A stretch of DNA of 64,000 bases from Immersiella caudata (Eukaryota > Ascomycota > Sordariomycetes > Sordariales > Lasiosphaeriaceae): positions 5,580,001-5,644,000 of the forward strand of contig JAULSU010000001.1 of assembly GCA_030512335.1 (NCBI GenBank), read 5' to 3'. Position 1 is the stretch's first letter. Every line of letters starts with the position of its first letter. Positions 12,471 to 24,701 of the stretch are shown in pieces. A program made the translations under genes and the position numbers. The notes under the pieces were generated by a model that saw only the letters and a list, made by a program, of their open reading frames with translations, was not told the DNA's origin and did not search any database.

Positions 12471-13183
12471 GGTTGGACGCGATTGACGGCGATGGTGCTA
12501 AATCGGAGAGTTGCGTAACACAATCGAACTTTTATAGCACGGAATGGATCGGCTTGACTCGAGATGCTCCTTGCGAAAGGCGTTTCATTCTACGGACTTG
12601 AGTTGGGGGTGAGTCCCTTGATGGGCAGAAGATAAGCGTGACGTTCCGATAAAGGAAGGAGCTATCACAAGACGGCTGAGGGGTCGTTGCCAGCTGCCAT
12701 CCACATTTCAATCTCGTCCAGTTTGCAACTACAACCACGTGGAGAGGACCAGATCACAGAAATGCTAAAAACGTCATTCATCAGAAGGCCACCTTGTATG
12801 AATCAATTCGCAGGTAAGGTCGGATGGGGCTCTGGGGGGAAACCTGAAACGAGAATGCCACAATTCAACAGCATCAAGTCAAAACGGACGGGGATGATTT
12901 ACGTGGAACCGTGAAGGCACAACAACCCCATCCATTACAGTTCATATACAGGGGGAACTACCAAGGCATAGCCCACAGAACTAACTATCCAAGATGCCTC
13001 TTGTCCTCCGGCGGATACCCCAATTCCAATTTTGTCCAATCTGAAAGACGAGAAACATCATGCCCGGATCCACAGAAAATGCAACCACAGCACCAGACCA
13101 GTGCTCCAAGCAATCGCTCTATGAATCTATTACACTCGAGTCCGGCATTCCTAGATGAGGCTCAACCGGACGCCGCGAGATGC
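12471..13183. other. Intergenic: bleomycin hydrolase promoter and hex1 3' flank
   Basis: The stretch lies between the start of the peptidase gene and the end of hex1, both on the minus strand. I see no further gene. Probable hex1 3' untranslated sequence occupies the part next to 13184. Confidence 0.5.
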
Positions 13184-13866
13184 TTAGAGACGGGATCCGT
13201 GAACAACCTTCATGTCGACAGCCATCTCGCGACCGTTGTCGGAGACGACGAGGACACGAACGCTACCGCGGCCAGACTCGAAGGCCTTCTGGAGACGGTT
13301 CCAGAGGCTGCTCTGGTCGATGACGGGCAGGTTCTGCTTGACGTCACCGGTCTCGGTCATGGCGACGATGGAGCCATCCTGCATGTCAAGGACGCGGTAC
13401 TGCTTGAAGACGGGGCCGAGCATGGTCTGGACAACTACGCTGGGTGCGGGGTTGGAGACGAAGGAGGACTCCTCATGGAGCTGCTTGGTGAAGAGGTCGA
13501 CACCAAGGTAGCGGTGCTGGCCGGTAGCAGCCGAGGTCGAGATGCGGATGACCTGGCAGGGACGGCCCTGGAGGATGAGGATATCACCAAGACGGATGTG
13601 GTGGCAGGGGATGGTCACGGTGTTGGGGGTGTAGGCATCCTCAGACGACGACACACGGGAGCGACCGCGAGTCTCGCGAGTCTCAGTCACCTCGATGCGG
13701 TCATGGCCTTCGGGGTGCAAGACACGGTCAGCAAACTTGTGGAGCCCATGACGGAAAGAGTGGTAGTGTCCTGGGGTTAGGAGTGAGTACACGACTTGGT
13801 ATACATGCGTCGGGTCCCAATGCCCAAAAGGAGAAGAGACTTACCGTCCTCGTCGTAGTAACCCAT
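13184..13866 (-). CDS. hex1: Woronin body major protein HEX1, canonical short form
   Basis: Exons 13866-13845 and 13770-13184 (74-bp intron) encode about 202 residues beginning MGYYDEDGHYHSFRHG. The body is the eIF5A-like double-barrel fold, with blocks such as PCHHIRLGDILILQGRPC and HRYLGVDLFTKQLHEES that match Neurospora HEX-1 almost residue for residue. The C-terminus ends SRL, a type 1 peroxisomal targeting signal. HEX1 crystallises inside peroxisome-derived Woronin bodies, which plug septal pores after wounding; the gene is restricted to Pezizomycotina. The ATG at 13866 is the first AUG in the spliced sequence running from 14966. The open frame continues upstream of this ATG into a repeat-bearing extension, so a longer isoform is likely. 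Confidence 0.95.
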
Positions 13867-14966
13867 CTTGGATTTTTGAGCGGTGGAAGGTGCGTAACGG
13901 GGAGCGTCGACGGTCTCTTCGGCGAACTTGACGTCCGACTTGTGGAAGACGGAGCGAGGGCGGGGAGGATCGATAGTCGACTCGCTGACGCGGACCGACT
14001 CCCTGTAGACGGGTGTGTGGCGGGGGGCGTCGACGGTGGTCTCGTCGATGCGAACGGTGTCCTTGAATGCGGGACGGTAGGAAGGACCGTCAACGGTGGT
14101 GCCGACTACGTTGACTTCGTCACGATAGTTGGACTGGAAACGGGAACGGTATTCACGCTCGGCAACGTCGATGACGGAGTTGTGAGGTCGGTGAGATCGG
14201 TCGATCTCGATGCGGGATTCGGAGTAAGAGGACTGAGGTCTGTAACCCGCGAGGGAGTCCAGTCAGTTGAAGACCTTTTCTCATGTTATGGGGCGTCGCT
14301 TGGTCGACAGCCCTGCTTTGCTGTGATTGGGGTCCCCGGCCCTGCTTGAAGACCTAGCGCGAAAAAAGCAATGGTGTTTTCGCGCCGAGAACCAATCGTC
14401 AAGTCGAGCAATTTGCCCAAGCTGAAACTGGCCAGGCCCCCATCCTAGTGGGCAATTGGCCCCATATTCGGAGCTCCAGCCCCCTTGGGGGGAGCTCTCG
14501 CTGGCGAGAGAGAAAAAATCGTGACAGTAGCAAAAACAGCGGTTGCTTACCTGGTGGTGATGTGCTCTTCGCGGTGATACTCTTGACGGATGCCGGGACG
14601 GCGGTGTCGTTCCTCTTCACGAGTGATGTGGACCTCTTCTTCGCTGAAGCGAGTCTCCGCGCGAGGAGGGAGTTCGACTTGGGCTTGGAAAGAAGAGTAT
14701 TGACCTTCCCGTCCGGCGTGCTGGGGGGCTTGGATCTTTAGCTCTTCGTGTGTGTGGGTTTGGGTGGTGGCGGTCTCAGTTTCCCTGTATGATGACGGGA
14801 AGATACTGAAGGGGACCGGGACGCGGGCTTCAAAGTCCAGGTTGGCGACCTTTGACGGCGCGAAGAGAAGTCTTCTTTTCGACCTTCCGAATGACGAAAG
14901 GAGGACAAGAAGATCCCTCTTGCTTCTTTCTAGAAAGAAGTCGAAAGAAAGGAGATGAGAAAACGG
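13867..14966 (-). other. hex1: hex1 upstream coding-like extension without an ATG (two exons)
   Basis: In frame with the canonical HEX1 start, the frame stays open from 14239 to 13867. Through a well-formed 311-bp intron (14550-14240, donor GTAAGC, acceptor TTACAG) it continues to 14551 and up to an in-frame TGA at 14969-14967. The predicted protein has four copies of a T[VI]D[AGP]P-centred repeat spaced 16-25 residues apart, preceded by a Glu/His/Arg-rich segment, so it looks translated. N-terminally extended HEX1 forms and alternative splicing are known in other fungi. There is no ATG on this strand in these exons. A CTG at 14840 (AAC before it, G after it) would give a 423-residue protein. 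A distal ATG exon is the alternative. Confidence 0.65.
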
Positions 14967-17371
14967 TCAGTGAAAGACCCGTTTTCTGGAACTCGGATTC
15001 TATCGAATTCTTGGAAAGCTGGGAGGGGTTTTGGTTGTTGTGTGTGAGTGGTTGCAGAGGAGAGGAGGAGATCGGAACAGAAAGCTGCTGCACGAGCGAG
15101 GGCGTGTTCAAATATTGGGCGGAGTGCTTCCGGCGCTGGCGCTCTGGTTGTCTGGGGGCCCGGGTTTGCTGAGTGGCAGGGGTGATGCGGACGACGGGCA
15201 ACGGGGAGCGAGGTCGACGAGTGAGAACGAGGCCAATGGGACGGAGCAAATTGCTGTGTGGCCGCCCAGGCGCCGGGGTCTACGTGCGCCGACAGGCCAT
15301 GGTCAGACAGCAACCAGCCCAGAGGACAGAGCTCCAGAGCTGTCTGTTTACATGGTGTGGGGAACTGCTTGTTTATCGCCAACCAATCCAGACTAGCGGC
15401 CCCGGTTTTCTCTCCACGCCGCCGTCCCTGATTGCTCGGCTGCGGCCGGGTCTTCCCCAGCCCCCTGTCCATCTCGTTTCCTGGGGTCCATCCAGCGGTC
15501 GCAAGCTGCCACCCAGCAAAGCGCGTCTGGCCAATTTGAGCAGGGAGCTGCCCTGGGGGGAGCTGAAAGCGCCGCATCGCGTTATCCGCGACGCCTGCAT
15601 CCATCGTCTCTCCACCTGTCGCTGGGCCTGGCCACGGCCAACCACCTGAATTCGGGGCAAACGGGCAGGCTTCGTTTTCTGACTGCCGCGGGAGCGTTCA
15701 TTGTCTGAATCCATAGGCTGGTTCATCGTAATCGGCGGCATCAATGCAGCACAGCAGCTGCTGCTCCGAAAGGGTACTCCTGGATCGCGAGTGTGATGAT
15801 CCGCCCAATCTCGCGAGATGGCGGGATGCTCCACTCACAGCTGGGCCTGCGCGCCACGCTCCATGGGCCCCGCGCAGGCTGACGGGCTAGCGGCCAAGAC
15901 AAGGACAAGTCAGGGTGCACAGAAGATCTCGGGTTGCTGCGGTGCCTCGTTTGCCTGGTGGACCAATGGCTCCTGATAGGGTGGCTGGGGAGCTTGTGCG
16001 AGCTTTGTCGACCCCTTCGGTCGCGGCAACAGAGGATGCGGGCAGAGGACCAGAAGCGCAGATCATCAGCTACTCTTGGGATCAATTGGTTCTCTCGATG
16101 GCCTCCCAACCTCTTCCCATGCTGCAGGTGTGGCTTCGAGCCTTCGTGGGACGTGGCGATTGGGTTGTCGGCGATGGGTCCCCCAAATGCTCATGCACGC
16201 CCTAAACCAACCCAATTGGTGAGGCCAGGGCGAACGGTCGTTCCACCAGGCTGTCTGGTTGTCGGAGCCGTCAATGGCGAATTCAACTGACCGCCAGTGA
16301 GACAACGGGCATCCCGTTGACATCGTCGAGCCTAACTCCCTGTCCCAACCCTCTTTTTTTTCCACCAGTGGCTCGACTGGTCGGATCAAACGAGCACAGC
16401 GTTTCCCATCGCATTGGACTGCCGAGGCCCCCAATATCGACTTCTCCACTCGGGCGCCTCAATAAACTGATGTTGTCATGGCAATGGAATGTGCCCCTGA
16501 ACTCCTGACCTTGGCGTAAGTGGAGCCCAGCCTTCTTCCGGACCCGTCCGCGGCGGTTCCTGTCTCGGAATGTCACATGTTAAAGAGCCGCAAGCCGTGG
16601 AATGCTAACTGTCGATGCCAAACCGGCCGATTTGGTCGATCTGATAGCGATACACGTGATGTCTCAACACGAAACCACCAAAGGTACCTTGGTGGAAGTT
16701 TCGAAGAGCGTCATCAATTGTCATTCGGCCGAAGTTTCCGAAGCCAGACTAGACCGCCGATGTCGAAGACTGCAAGCCACCTGCGCCTACTGCATTGCGT
16801 TTGACTGTTAGTTCTCTTTGCTTTGTTCTCAAGGCCTCACAAGCTGCGTGATCTGTACTCTAACTGTGTCGCGTCCGAACCAGTGACCAGATGCAGTACC
16901 AAAACAACGTGAGTTTGTCATGTCCAGGCCGGGCGCGAGATCATAATCCATGTTGCTTTACAGGGTGGCAGCGCTGTCTGGTAACCCCTCTTCATCCAGA
17001 ACAGTGATACAATGGTCTGGTTTTCGTACCGGCAGTTGTCTTTTGCTCAGATGAACCAGTGCCAAGTGTTGAGACGGCTCGTCGCTGGATGGAGCTATGC
17101 TCAGGTTGGGACGAGTGGACAATGCGGTGAAGTTTTCATAGAAGAGAATAGTACAGTGGTAAGTAGCTTGATCGATTTGTTTCTGGGTTGTAAGAAGACG
17201 CTCGCACTTGATTCTCCAGCTTGATGCCATCGCTTCCGTTCCTAGGCAGGTGCTCAGCTTGGTGAGGGGTATGTTGCCCCGCATTGATGACTGCCCCACT
17301 ACACCTGACGAAGCATTCCTGTGATGCACAACACCCCCCGTAATCGAAGCTCAAGACCGCCGACGCTCAAG
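14967..17371. other. Intergenic between divergent hex1 and RQC2, about 2.4 kb
   Basis: The left part should hold the hex1 promoter and leader, the right part the RQC2 promoter. One candidate distal hex1 exon is 15864-15839 on the minus strand: an ATG, eight codons, then a GTGAGT donor. It could splice in frame to an acceptor at 14785. I see no independent gene; the other open frames lack any recognisable features. Confidence 0.45.
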
Positions 17372-20300
17372 ATGAAGCAAAGATTCTCGTCGCTTGATGT
17401 CCGGGTCGGTAGAACTCTGCTCTAAAATGTCTCTAGGGTTGACTGACTTGTTGCTGGTAGGTCGTGGCACACGAGCTCTCCGAGGCCCTAGTGTCTTTGC
17501 GCCTGGCCAACATCTACGACCTGAACTCCAAGATTTTACTCCTCAAATTTGCGAAACCAAACAGTAAACAGCAGATACTCATCGAAAGCGGATTTCGGTG
17601 TCATCTAACAGACTTCGCGCGCACCACGGCGCCTGCGCCAAGCAACTTTGTCGTCCGCCTCCGAAAGTTCCTGAAGACGCGCCGAGTTACGTCAGTGTCC
17701 CAAATTGGGACCGATCGTATCATCGAGTTTCAGTTCAGCGATGGGACCTACCGACTGTACCTCGAGTTCTTTGCCAGTGGAAACATCATCCTGACAGACT
17801 CCTCGTTGACCATCCTAACATTGCTGCGCAATGTCCCCGAGGGAGCGGGCCAGGAGCCCCAGAGGATCGGTCTTACCTACACTTTGGAGAACCGACAAAA
17901 TTACGGCGGTATTCCTCGCTTGACAAAAGAGCGCCTGCACGGCGCGCTCAAGATTGCGGTCGAGCAAAGTGCTGTGAAGAAGACGAAGAAGAAGGCGGCG
18001 GACGAGTTGAGACGGAGCCTAGCAACGACCATCACTGAACTCCCCCCCATACTCGTTGAGCATGTGTTTCGACTCATGGAGTTTGACCCCGCAACCAAGC
18101 CGTCAGATATTCTGGAGAACGAGGCTTTGGAGGATGCTCTACTCAAGGCACTGGATAAGGCCAGGTCCCTCTTGGAGGAGATTACGAGCTCACCAACTGC
18201 AAAGGGATATATCATTGCGAAACGGAACCCGCGGCTGGCTGAACGTACAGAAGGCGGGGATGGTGGAGGAGCAGACAAGGCGAAGGGTCTTCTCTACGAG
18301 GACTTTCAGCCGTTTTTGCCAAAGCAGTTTGAAGATGATCCTTCTTGCGAAGTTCTCTTTTTCGATGGGTTCAACAGAACTGTGGACGAGTTCTTTTCCT
18401 CTCTCGAGGGCCAGAGGCTAGAGTCGCGGCTGCAGGAGCGCGAGGAAGCGGCCAAAAAGAAGCTCGAAGCTGTCAAGGAGATCCAAACCAAGAGAATCGA
18501 GGGTTTGCAAGAGGTCCAGGACTTGAACCTTCGCAAAGCCGCAGCCGTCGAGGCGAACTTGGAACGAGTACAAGAAGCAATGGATGCAGTGAATGGTCTC
18601 CTTCAGCAAGGAATGGATTGGGAAGATATCAACAAGCTGGTCGAGAGAGAGCAGAGGATGCACAACCCTGTCGCTGAGATCATCAAGTTGCCGATGAAGT
18701 TAAGTGAAAGCACCGTCACTTTGTGGCTCGGGGAAGGTGAAGAGGAGGAGGAAGCTGACGAAGAGATGGACTTTGACTATGAAACGGATGATGAGGCTGC
18801 GGACGCCCAAGATCCAGACAAAGCCAAGTCGGTGGATAAGCGTCTCGCCATCGATATCAACCTCAAGATCAGCCCATGGAATAACGCCAAGGAGTATTAC
18901 GAGCAGAAGCGTTCGGCAGCCGGCAAGGAGAAAAAAACTGTGCTCCAGTCCGCCATGGCGCTCAAGAACGCAGAACAAAAGATTGCTGAGGACCTCAAAA
19001 AAGGCCTCAAGCAGGAGAAGCCAATTTTGCAGCCGATCCGGAAGCAGATGTGGTTTGAAAAGTTCACGTGGTTTATCTCTTCGGATGGCTATCTTGTTCT
19101 GGGTGGCCGCGACGCTCAGCAGAACGAAATGCTCTACAAGCGCTACCTGAGGAAAGGGGATGTCTACGTTCATGCCGATCTCCATGGGGCTTCTAGTGTC
19201 ATTATAAAGAACAACACAAAGACGCCAGACGCCCCTATCCCTCCATCAACTCTCGCCCAGGCAGGCAACCTGTCGGTCTGCTGCTCGAGCGCATGGGATT
19301 CAAAAGCAGGGATGGGGGCGTGGTGGGTGAACGCAGACCAGGTATCAAAGGCCGCGCCAGCAGGCGAATACCTTCCAGCTGGGTAAGTTCACTCGACAGC
19401 TTGAAGCTCAAAGGTCGACTAACTTTAGTAGATCGTTTATGGTGAGGGGAAAGAAGAACCTCCTACCCCCTGCCCTGTTGATGCTCGGGTTTGGGCTGCT
19501 CTTCAAGATATCCGATCAAAGCAAGGGCAGACACGTAAAGCACAGACTTTATGACATTAGAGAGACAAACATGAGCACCGCTGGAGCCGCTTCCACAAGT
19601 TCGCCGGCTGGGGGTCGATCTGACCAGGACGATATTGCAGATGATTCTGGCAGCGATGAGGAGGACGAAGACCGAGCTAACCCTCTGCAACCGAATGCGG
19701 GAAGCCGAGACCACGAGGGCGAAGAGGCAGATCTGGCCCAGGATTCTGAAGTGCCTACGGGAAAACTGGCTCGAATTGACCTATTGCAAGAGTCTTCCGA
19801 TCCTGTGACGGAGGATAAGCCAGTACAAATTTCAGCGGGGAAGGAGAGCCAATCTGAAGATGAGGACGAGCCACAACCCTCCTCCTCAACCGCCGAACCC
19901 CCCTCCCGCTCGGGAACACCCGCCTCCCAACCCGCCGCAAAGAAGGCCCCCCCTAAACGTGGCCAGCGCAGCAAGGCAAAGAAGATCGCCGCCAAGTACA
20001 AAGACCAGGACGAGGAGGACCGCGCCCTCATGGAGGAACTACTCGGAGTCACAACCGCACGTCAAAAAGCCGAAGCTGAAGCTGCCGCCCGCGCTCAGAA
20101 GGAGGCTGAGGCCGCCGCCGCTCAGGAACGTCGCCGGCTCGCCCAAGAGCGAGCCAAGAAGCAGATTGCAGAGCACGAGGAGATCCGCCGCATGATGCTT
20201 GAAGAGGGTGTTGATGTCCTGGATGACGCCGAGGAGATGGAGACTACGCCACTAGATGCCCTCGTTGGCACGCCTCTTCCGGGTGATGAGATACTGGAAG

Positions 20301-20653
20301 TCATTCCTGTTTGTGCTCCTTGGGGTGCGCTGGTGAAGATGAAGTACAAAGCGAAGCTGCAGCCGGGGAATACGAAGAAGGGCAAGGCCGTGAAGGAGAT
20401 TGTCGAACGGTGGAGGCTCGCAGCTGGAAAGAAGGGGGTTGTCGATGACAGCGCGGCGGATCCGGAGAAGATGTGGCCTAGGGAGGTGGAGCTTGTCAAG
20501 GGGATGAAGGTGGAAGAGGCCTACAACATCGTGCCAGTTGGGAAGGTAACCGTTATGTCTGGTGGTGGAAGTGGCGGTGGCGGTGGGTCGTCAAAGGGAG
20601 GGATTCAGAAGAAGGGTGGTGGTGGTCGGGGAGGGAAGGGGTCGAAGCGGTAG
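17372..20653 (+). CDS. RQC2: Rqc2/Tae2 (NEMF family) ribosome quality control factor
   Basis: Exons 17372-17404, 17461-19382 and 19432-20653 encode about 1058 residues. The product binds stalled 60S subunits carrying nascent peptide, recruits Listerin/Ltn1 and directs C-terminal Ala/Thr tailing. It begins MKQRFSSLD, the NFACT-N start. Asp9 and the Asp96-Arg97 pair (in IGTDRIIEF) correspond to the yeast residues required for CAT tailing. A coiled coil spans about 310-400 and an acidic patch about 434-462. The NFACT-R domain begins around 538 (FTWFISSDGYLVLGGRDAQQNE, VYVHADLHGASS). A KEKE-like charged linker leads to the NFACT-C domain at about 905-1030. The first coding exon is only 33 bp, as expected for this family start. 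The C-terminal tail is Gly/Lys-rich. Confidence 0.95.
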
Positions 20654-21074
20654 GTAGAGCGTTGACTTCCCGGTAGACGCTGTGCGTTATGAGTTTGGTC
20701 AAGATGCACATGTCGATATACTTTGGCGGAATACAGGGGGTGCTTTCAAAAGCTCGCTGATGAGGCGAGTGTGCTTTATACAGTAAAACTAAATGCTATA
20801 CCTGAATTGAATTCCTCTGGCCAGCCTTTGGTACGAGATGATGAGCCTTGCATCGCTCGTCATGTAGACGAAGCCTCGCATGCCCTTGTAGCCAGTCATA
20901 TGTCGTATCTCCTTCAAGGCTCTTCGTCTACTTCTCCAGCGGCCCCTTTCACCGCTGTGCTGCGCATCTCCGACTGTCAGTTTCCAATTATGCGGGCCAT
21001 CCAGAATCCCGGAAGACCAAGCATCAACCTCTCGTCAACCATCCTGCTCGCCACGTGCTCGTGATACGGTGTCG
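20654..21074. other. Intergenic, convergent 3' flanks
   Basis: The region lies between the 3' ends of RQC2 (plus) and the small secreted peptide gene (minus). I see nothing beyond probable untranslated sequence. Confidence 0.5.
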
Positions 21075-21299
21075 TTACGTTCGGAGAGGTCTGTCGCAGC
21101 TGAGTTACTCTTCTATAACCACGACTGGCCAAAGCGGAGAGACCTACCCGCATCCATGGGGCGTTGTGACGCCAAAGAAACAGTCGTCGGCGTTCTTCTC
21201 GATGACCTGATCCTGGGTGATCTTGGTAATAACGACGCCGGCGCTGGCGAGCGAGGCGAACACCGACATGGCGGCGAGAGCGAGTGAAACAGCCTTCAT
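21075..21299 (-). CDS. 55-residue secreted peptide, unknown function
   Basis: Exon 21299-21148 and a 16-bp last exon 21090-21075 (57-bp intron, donor GTAGGT, acceptor CGACAG) encode a peptide starting MKAVSLALAAMSVFASLASA, a clean signal peptide. The mature part has about 35 residues with two cysteines (DDCFFGVTTPHGCG) and ends PLRT. I believe similar short secreted proteins with a DDCFFGV.TP.GCGPL motif occur in related fungi, but this is recollection, not a search. The last exon is too short to appear as an open frame. Possible roles include apoplastic or cell-wall peptide; nothing in the sequence decides this. Confidence 0.65.
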
Positions 21300-22363
21300 T
21301 TTGTCTTGTCTTGGATTGTACAGTCGAACAGAGACAGAGAAGGGAACGCGTGCGACCGGTCGCTTGCTGGTAGCTGGAGGATTGTGTCGGTGCAAGAAGA
21401 ATAGACTCAGACCTGCTGGATGATTTTGGACGTAATTGAAGATATCACGACAACGAAAACGAAAGAAACGAAAATGCGACAGACGGTTGGGTGGAGGGGA
21501 GGGTAAAGGCAGGACGCGAAGCGCCTCGGTGGACGCCAGAGTCGCATCTGAAACTCGTTCCCCCGGATCGTGGGGTGACTTTGCGCTTTGCGGGGGGTGC
21601 TTCGAGTTTCAGGATTGTGAGCCACTTGGCTGCGATTGAAATCGGGAAAGAATGGGAAAACAGTGAAATTGAGGTTATGAGAGGCTCAGTATTCAAATTG
21701 ACCCGATTGCAGACAAGAAAATCTTTTTATGAAGGTAATATTGGGTGGGGAGCGATATCATGATGCGGAAAACCCGAGGTTGAAGAACTGCTGGGGCACA
21801 GGAACAGCGCCCAGTGGTTCACACCAGCGAGCGCGAGGATTTGTCTTACATAAGCAGCCACACTTCCTCGATGGCACCAGTGGCTTCAACAACCAACAAC
21901 CAGACTACTGTGGCTGGTACAGGAATGAGCACGGCGGCATACCCCTGAGACTTGCCTTCGGGGCAGGCATGGGAGTTAATTTGATGTTGTTTTTTTTGGG
22001 CGTGTCTGGTGCTTGTGAAAGAACCCTAACTGACCATCTCGAATGTCCGACAGTGAAGCGACGGAGCGCAGTGTTTTGGAAGACCAGTCACAACGAGCCC
22101 AACCCACAAGTTTGGAGACGTTCCTGTGGTATCCCGGCATAGGCTAGTATCTTTGTACTTGTTCATCGACAAAAGACATCACAGCATCCGCATTAGTCGT
22201 TCTGTATAGGTTGGTGTATGTAAACAGGATTATGAACGCAAATGGAAGTCGATAACACGCCTCATTCGGCATCGCTGATTGTCCGCGCCGGCAGCAGTTT
22301 GATGGCGCTGCTACGCAGCGCATCTTTCCGGGGCTGTTTCTAATCAGATGTTGCCTCCATGGG
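21300..22363. other. Intergenic, about 1.1 kb
   Basis: Promoter side of the secreted peptide gene and 3' flank of the Asterix-family gene, both on the minus strand. I see no supported feature. Confidence 0.5.
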
Positions 22364-22959
22364 CTATGCTGTTGGAACGGGTGCCGGCTGGGGAGCATCT
22401 GTTGCGCTCCCGGCGTTCAGGCCAGGTGGCGGTGGAAGGAAGAGGGGGAGATATGTGACCAGGAGGGACATGACTGGACAGCGCATTAGCATCGATGGAA
22501 TGACAACCCTCGCGCGTGCGAAAACCTACTAGACATGCCCACGGTGAAGTAGCCAGGTGTGCTGCCGCTCTTCTTCGTCTCTTCGCTCTCGCCGAGCCAG
22601 CTCTGAATGCTGAAAACAACGGCCGCCCTGCAAGTATACTAGTCAGCCGGCTGCGCGTGCGGATGCGGCCGCCCTGTTGCGAGTATTCGCGGCGCCGAGA
22701 TTTTGCAGACGTGGAACATGTGGGAAGCGCTTACCAGCCCACGTATCGATTGCGCATGAATACGGCGGCCATGGGCAAGGTTGACGAGAGGGTCGATCCG
22801 AACTCGGGGCTGTCGCCCTTCGCAGGCGGTTCTTGATACGGAATGACTGCGCGAAGAGCCCCTGTTAGCTGTATTCAACTGCCACCCGATGGCGCGACCG
22901 AGTCGCAATTGGAACTTACTCAAGTCGGCGCGGCGCATGTCCTTCTTGTTGGAGACCAT
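22364..22959 (-). CDS. Asterix-family small ER membrane protein (PAT complex subunit, WDR83OS-like)
   Basis: Four exons (22959-22920, 22846-22735, 22627-22530, 22473-22364) encode about 119 residues. All three introns (73, 107 and 56 bp) have good donors (GTAAGT, GTAAGC, GTAGGT) and CAG acceptors, and the phases agree. The protein starts MVSNKKDMRRADL, has an IPYQEPP motif, then a hydrophobic segment around MRNRYVGWAAVVFSIQSWLG and a second one around YFTVGMSIMSLLVTYLPLF. This matches the fungal Asterix pattern. In animals Asterix joins CCDC47 in a chaperone complex for multipass proteins inserted at the ER. The Pro/Ala-rich C-terminal tail is probably flexible. No single frame covers it, so it is easily missed. 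Confidence 0.8.
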
Positions 22960-24701
22960 TGTTTGTATATTCTCTGAGCCGATCAAGTAAAGACACGAGA
23001 GCAGTGGCGTCGAATAAGGGTTGGAATGTCGCGACGTGGATATGAGGTCGGATGTTGGGATTGATCACTAAATCCACAGCTCGTTTAGTTAGGAGATTGA
23101 TGCGATTGCGGACAATCACTTTGCAACCCCAGAGCAGCACGGGTCTTGAGTGGGGGTCGGTTTAGAGGTGGAGTTAGAACCACACCATGCGGCAAATTCT
23201 ATATCCAACCCAACTCTCATCATCGTCACCTAACTTTCTGCATCTGGCCTTAGCGAGGTCCCACGGTGCAAAGTTGGAAGTTGCGCAATCTCATCCCCCT
23301 TGGGTCCAAAGGCCGAGTTCAATGTTTGCTTTGCCACCTCGCCCCTCAGGCAGTCCGCGACAGACGGCTTGGCGGGAATATCCGAAGCATGCTGTTTGCT
23401 CGCAACCAGCCTCAAAGCAATCTGGGGGAACACAGCCGCTGCATGCCACCCGGGTAGTTGAAGACTGCGAAGAGCACACCCTAGCGCACTATTTCCCCTC
23501 ACCGACTTCGAGATGAGATAATATCGCAAACATAACTGGCTCTCATGACGAACGAGTTGGGATGGGAGAGACATAATGAATGGCTAAGATCCCCCAATCC
23601 GAGACCCGCAAGATGCACCCCAGGGACAGCTCCGGATGCAAAGGGACTGATTCGGCAGTACGCAGACGGGATGATGCCCGTCTGCTACGCTACATTGACA
23701 CAGCAGTGTGCTCTTATCGGGGCTGATATAGCAGAGACGGGAACGGCTTGATGGAACGGCTATCTCCATCCAACACGCGATCTGGGGGGCAACTAAGAGA
23801 CTGGCTGGGAGTGTCGGATGCGACACGGAGCATGCCCAGCGGAAGACCGGATCCCCTCCTTCTCTGCGTCAGGGCGGGAACCACTTGTTCTGGAACCACT
23901 TGAACCCAGCGCGCGAACCTATCGCTGTAGTGAGTTCAAGACCAATTCCGCTGCTCGTCGGATTAGGGTCCTGGCACGGTGGATCTGGGCTGATCCCGCG
24001 CACTGTATGCATCGCACAGTCAGATTCTGTGCGAAGAGGCGCTCGCTCCCTGGGCAGCAACTTGTCCGTCGGGTCGGTCAGATGCGAAATCTCGGAAAGC
24101 CTTTGATTTTCTATTCCAAGCCACCGGGCCCCAGATAGAGCTGGACTGCGGTTTGTCGATTGTCTAGTCGTCACTGTGTGCGTAGCCGGCTGAAGGCGCC
24201 AGCTGTGCAAGTGACTTTTATCTGCGCCTACCCTTGCAGATCTAGCCAGCCCGCAGTCCACACAGCGCACACCATCATCCTTCTGGTTAGAACGTCGAGT
24301 TGGTCGTGCTCCCGCCCGCAGTGGAAGCCCGACCGCCGCCGCCGCCCGCCCACCCACACACCACCACAACTCAACTACCTACGGCGACGGAACGTTTGGC
24401 CCAGTTCCAAGCGTCCGGTCTCCATCCTCGCCCTCCCATCCTCCGACCTCAACGCTGCTCCTGATTTAATCTTCCACCAAGGCCGAGTGCTGGGAGATAG
24501 GCCTCAACTTTTTTTTTCTGCCGAGAGGCCGCCCCGTTGTTCCGAACAGGGGTGGGCACCGCAGCCTCCACCCGATATCTCGATCGTTGGCTCCGCAAGT
24601 CTCGCATCGCATCACATCGCAATCGCGCCTCCCTCGACCTTCTGCGCCCGTATCAACGTCTCGATATCCTACGGCATGGCGCATCGGCTCGTGCTCCAGC
24701 G
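22960..24701. other. Intergenic between divergent Asterix-like gene and SRB8, about 1.7 kb
   Basis: It must contain both promoters. The CT-rich sequence just left of 24702 fits a 5' leader. I see no additional gene. Confidence 0.5.

Noticed and set aside
14930..15604. 224-residue minus-strand frame upstream of hex1
   Set aside because: Composition is irregular, there is no domain, and it overlaps the probable hex1 leader in another frame.
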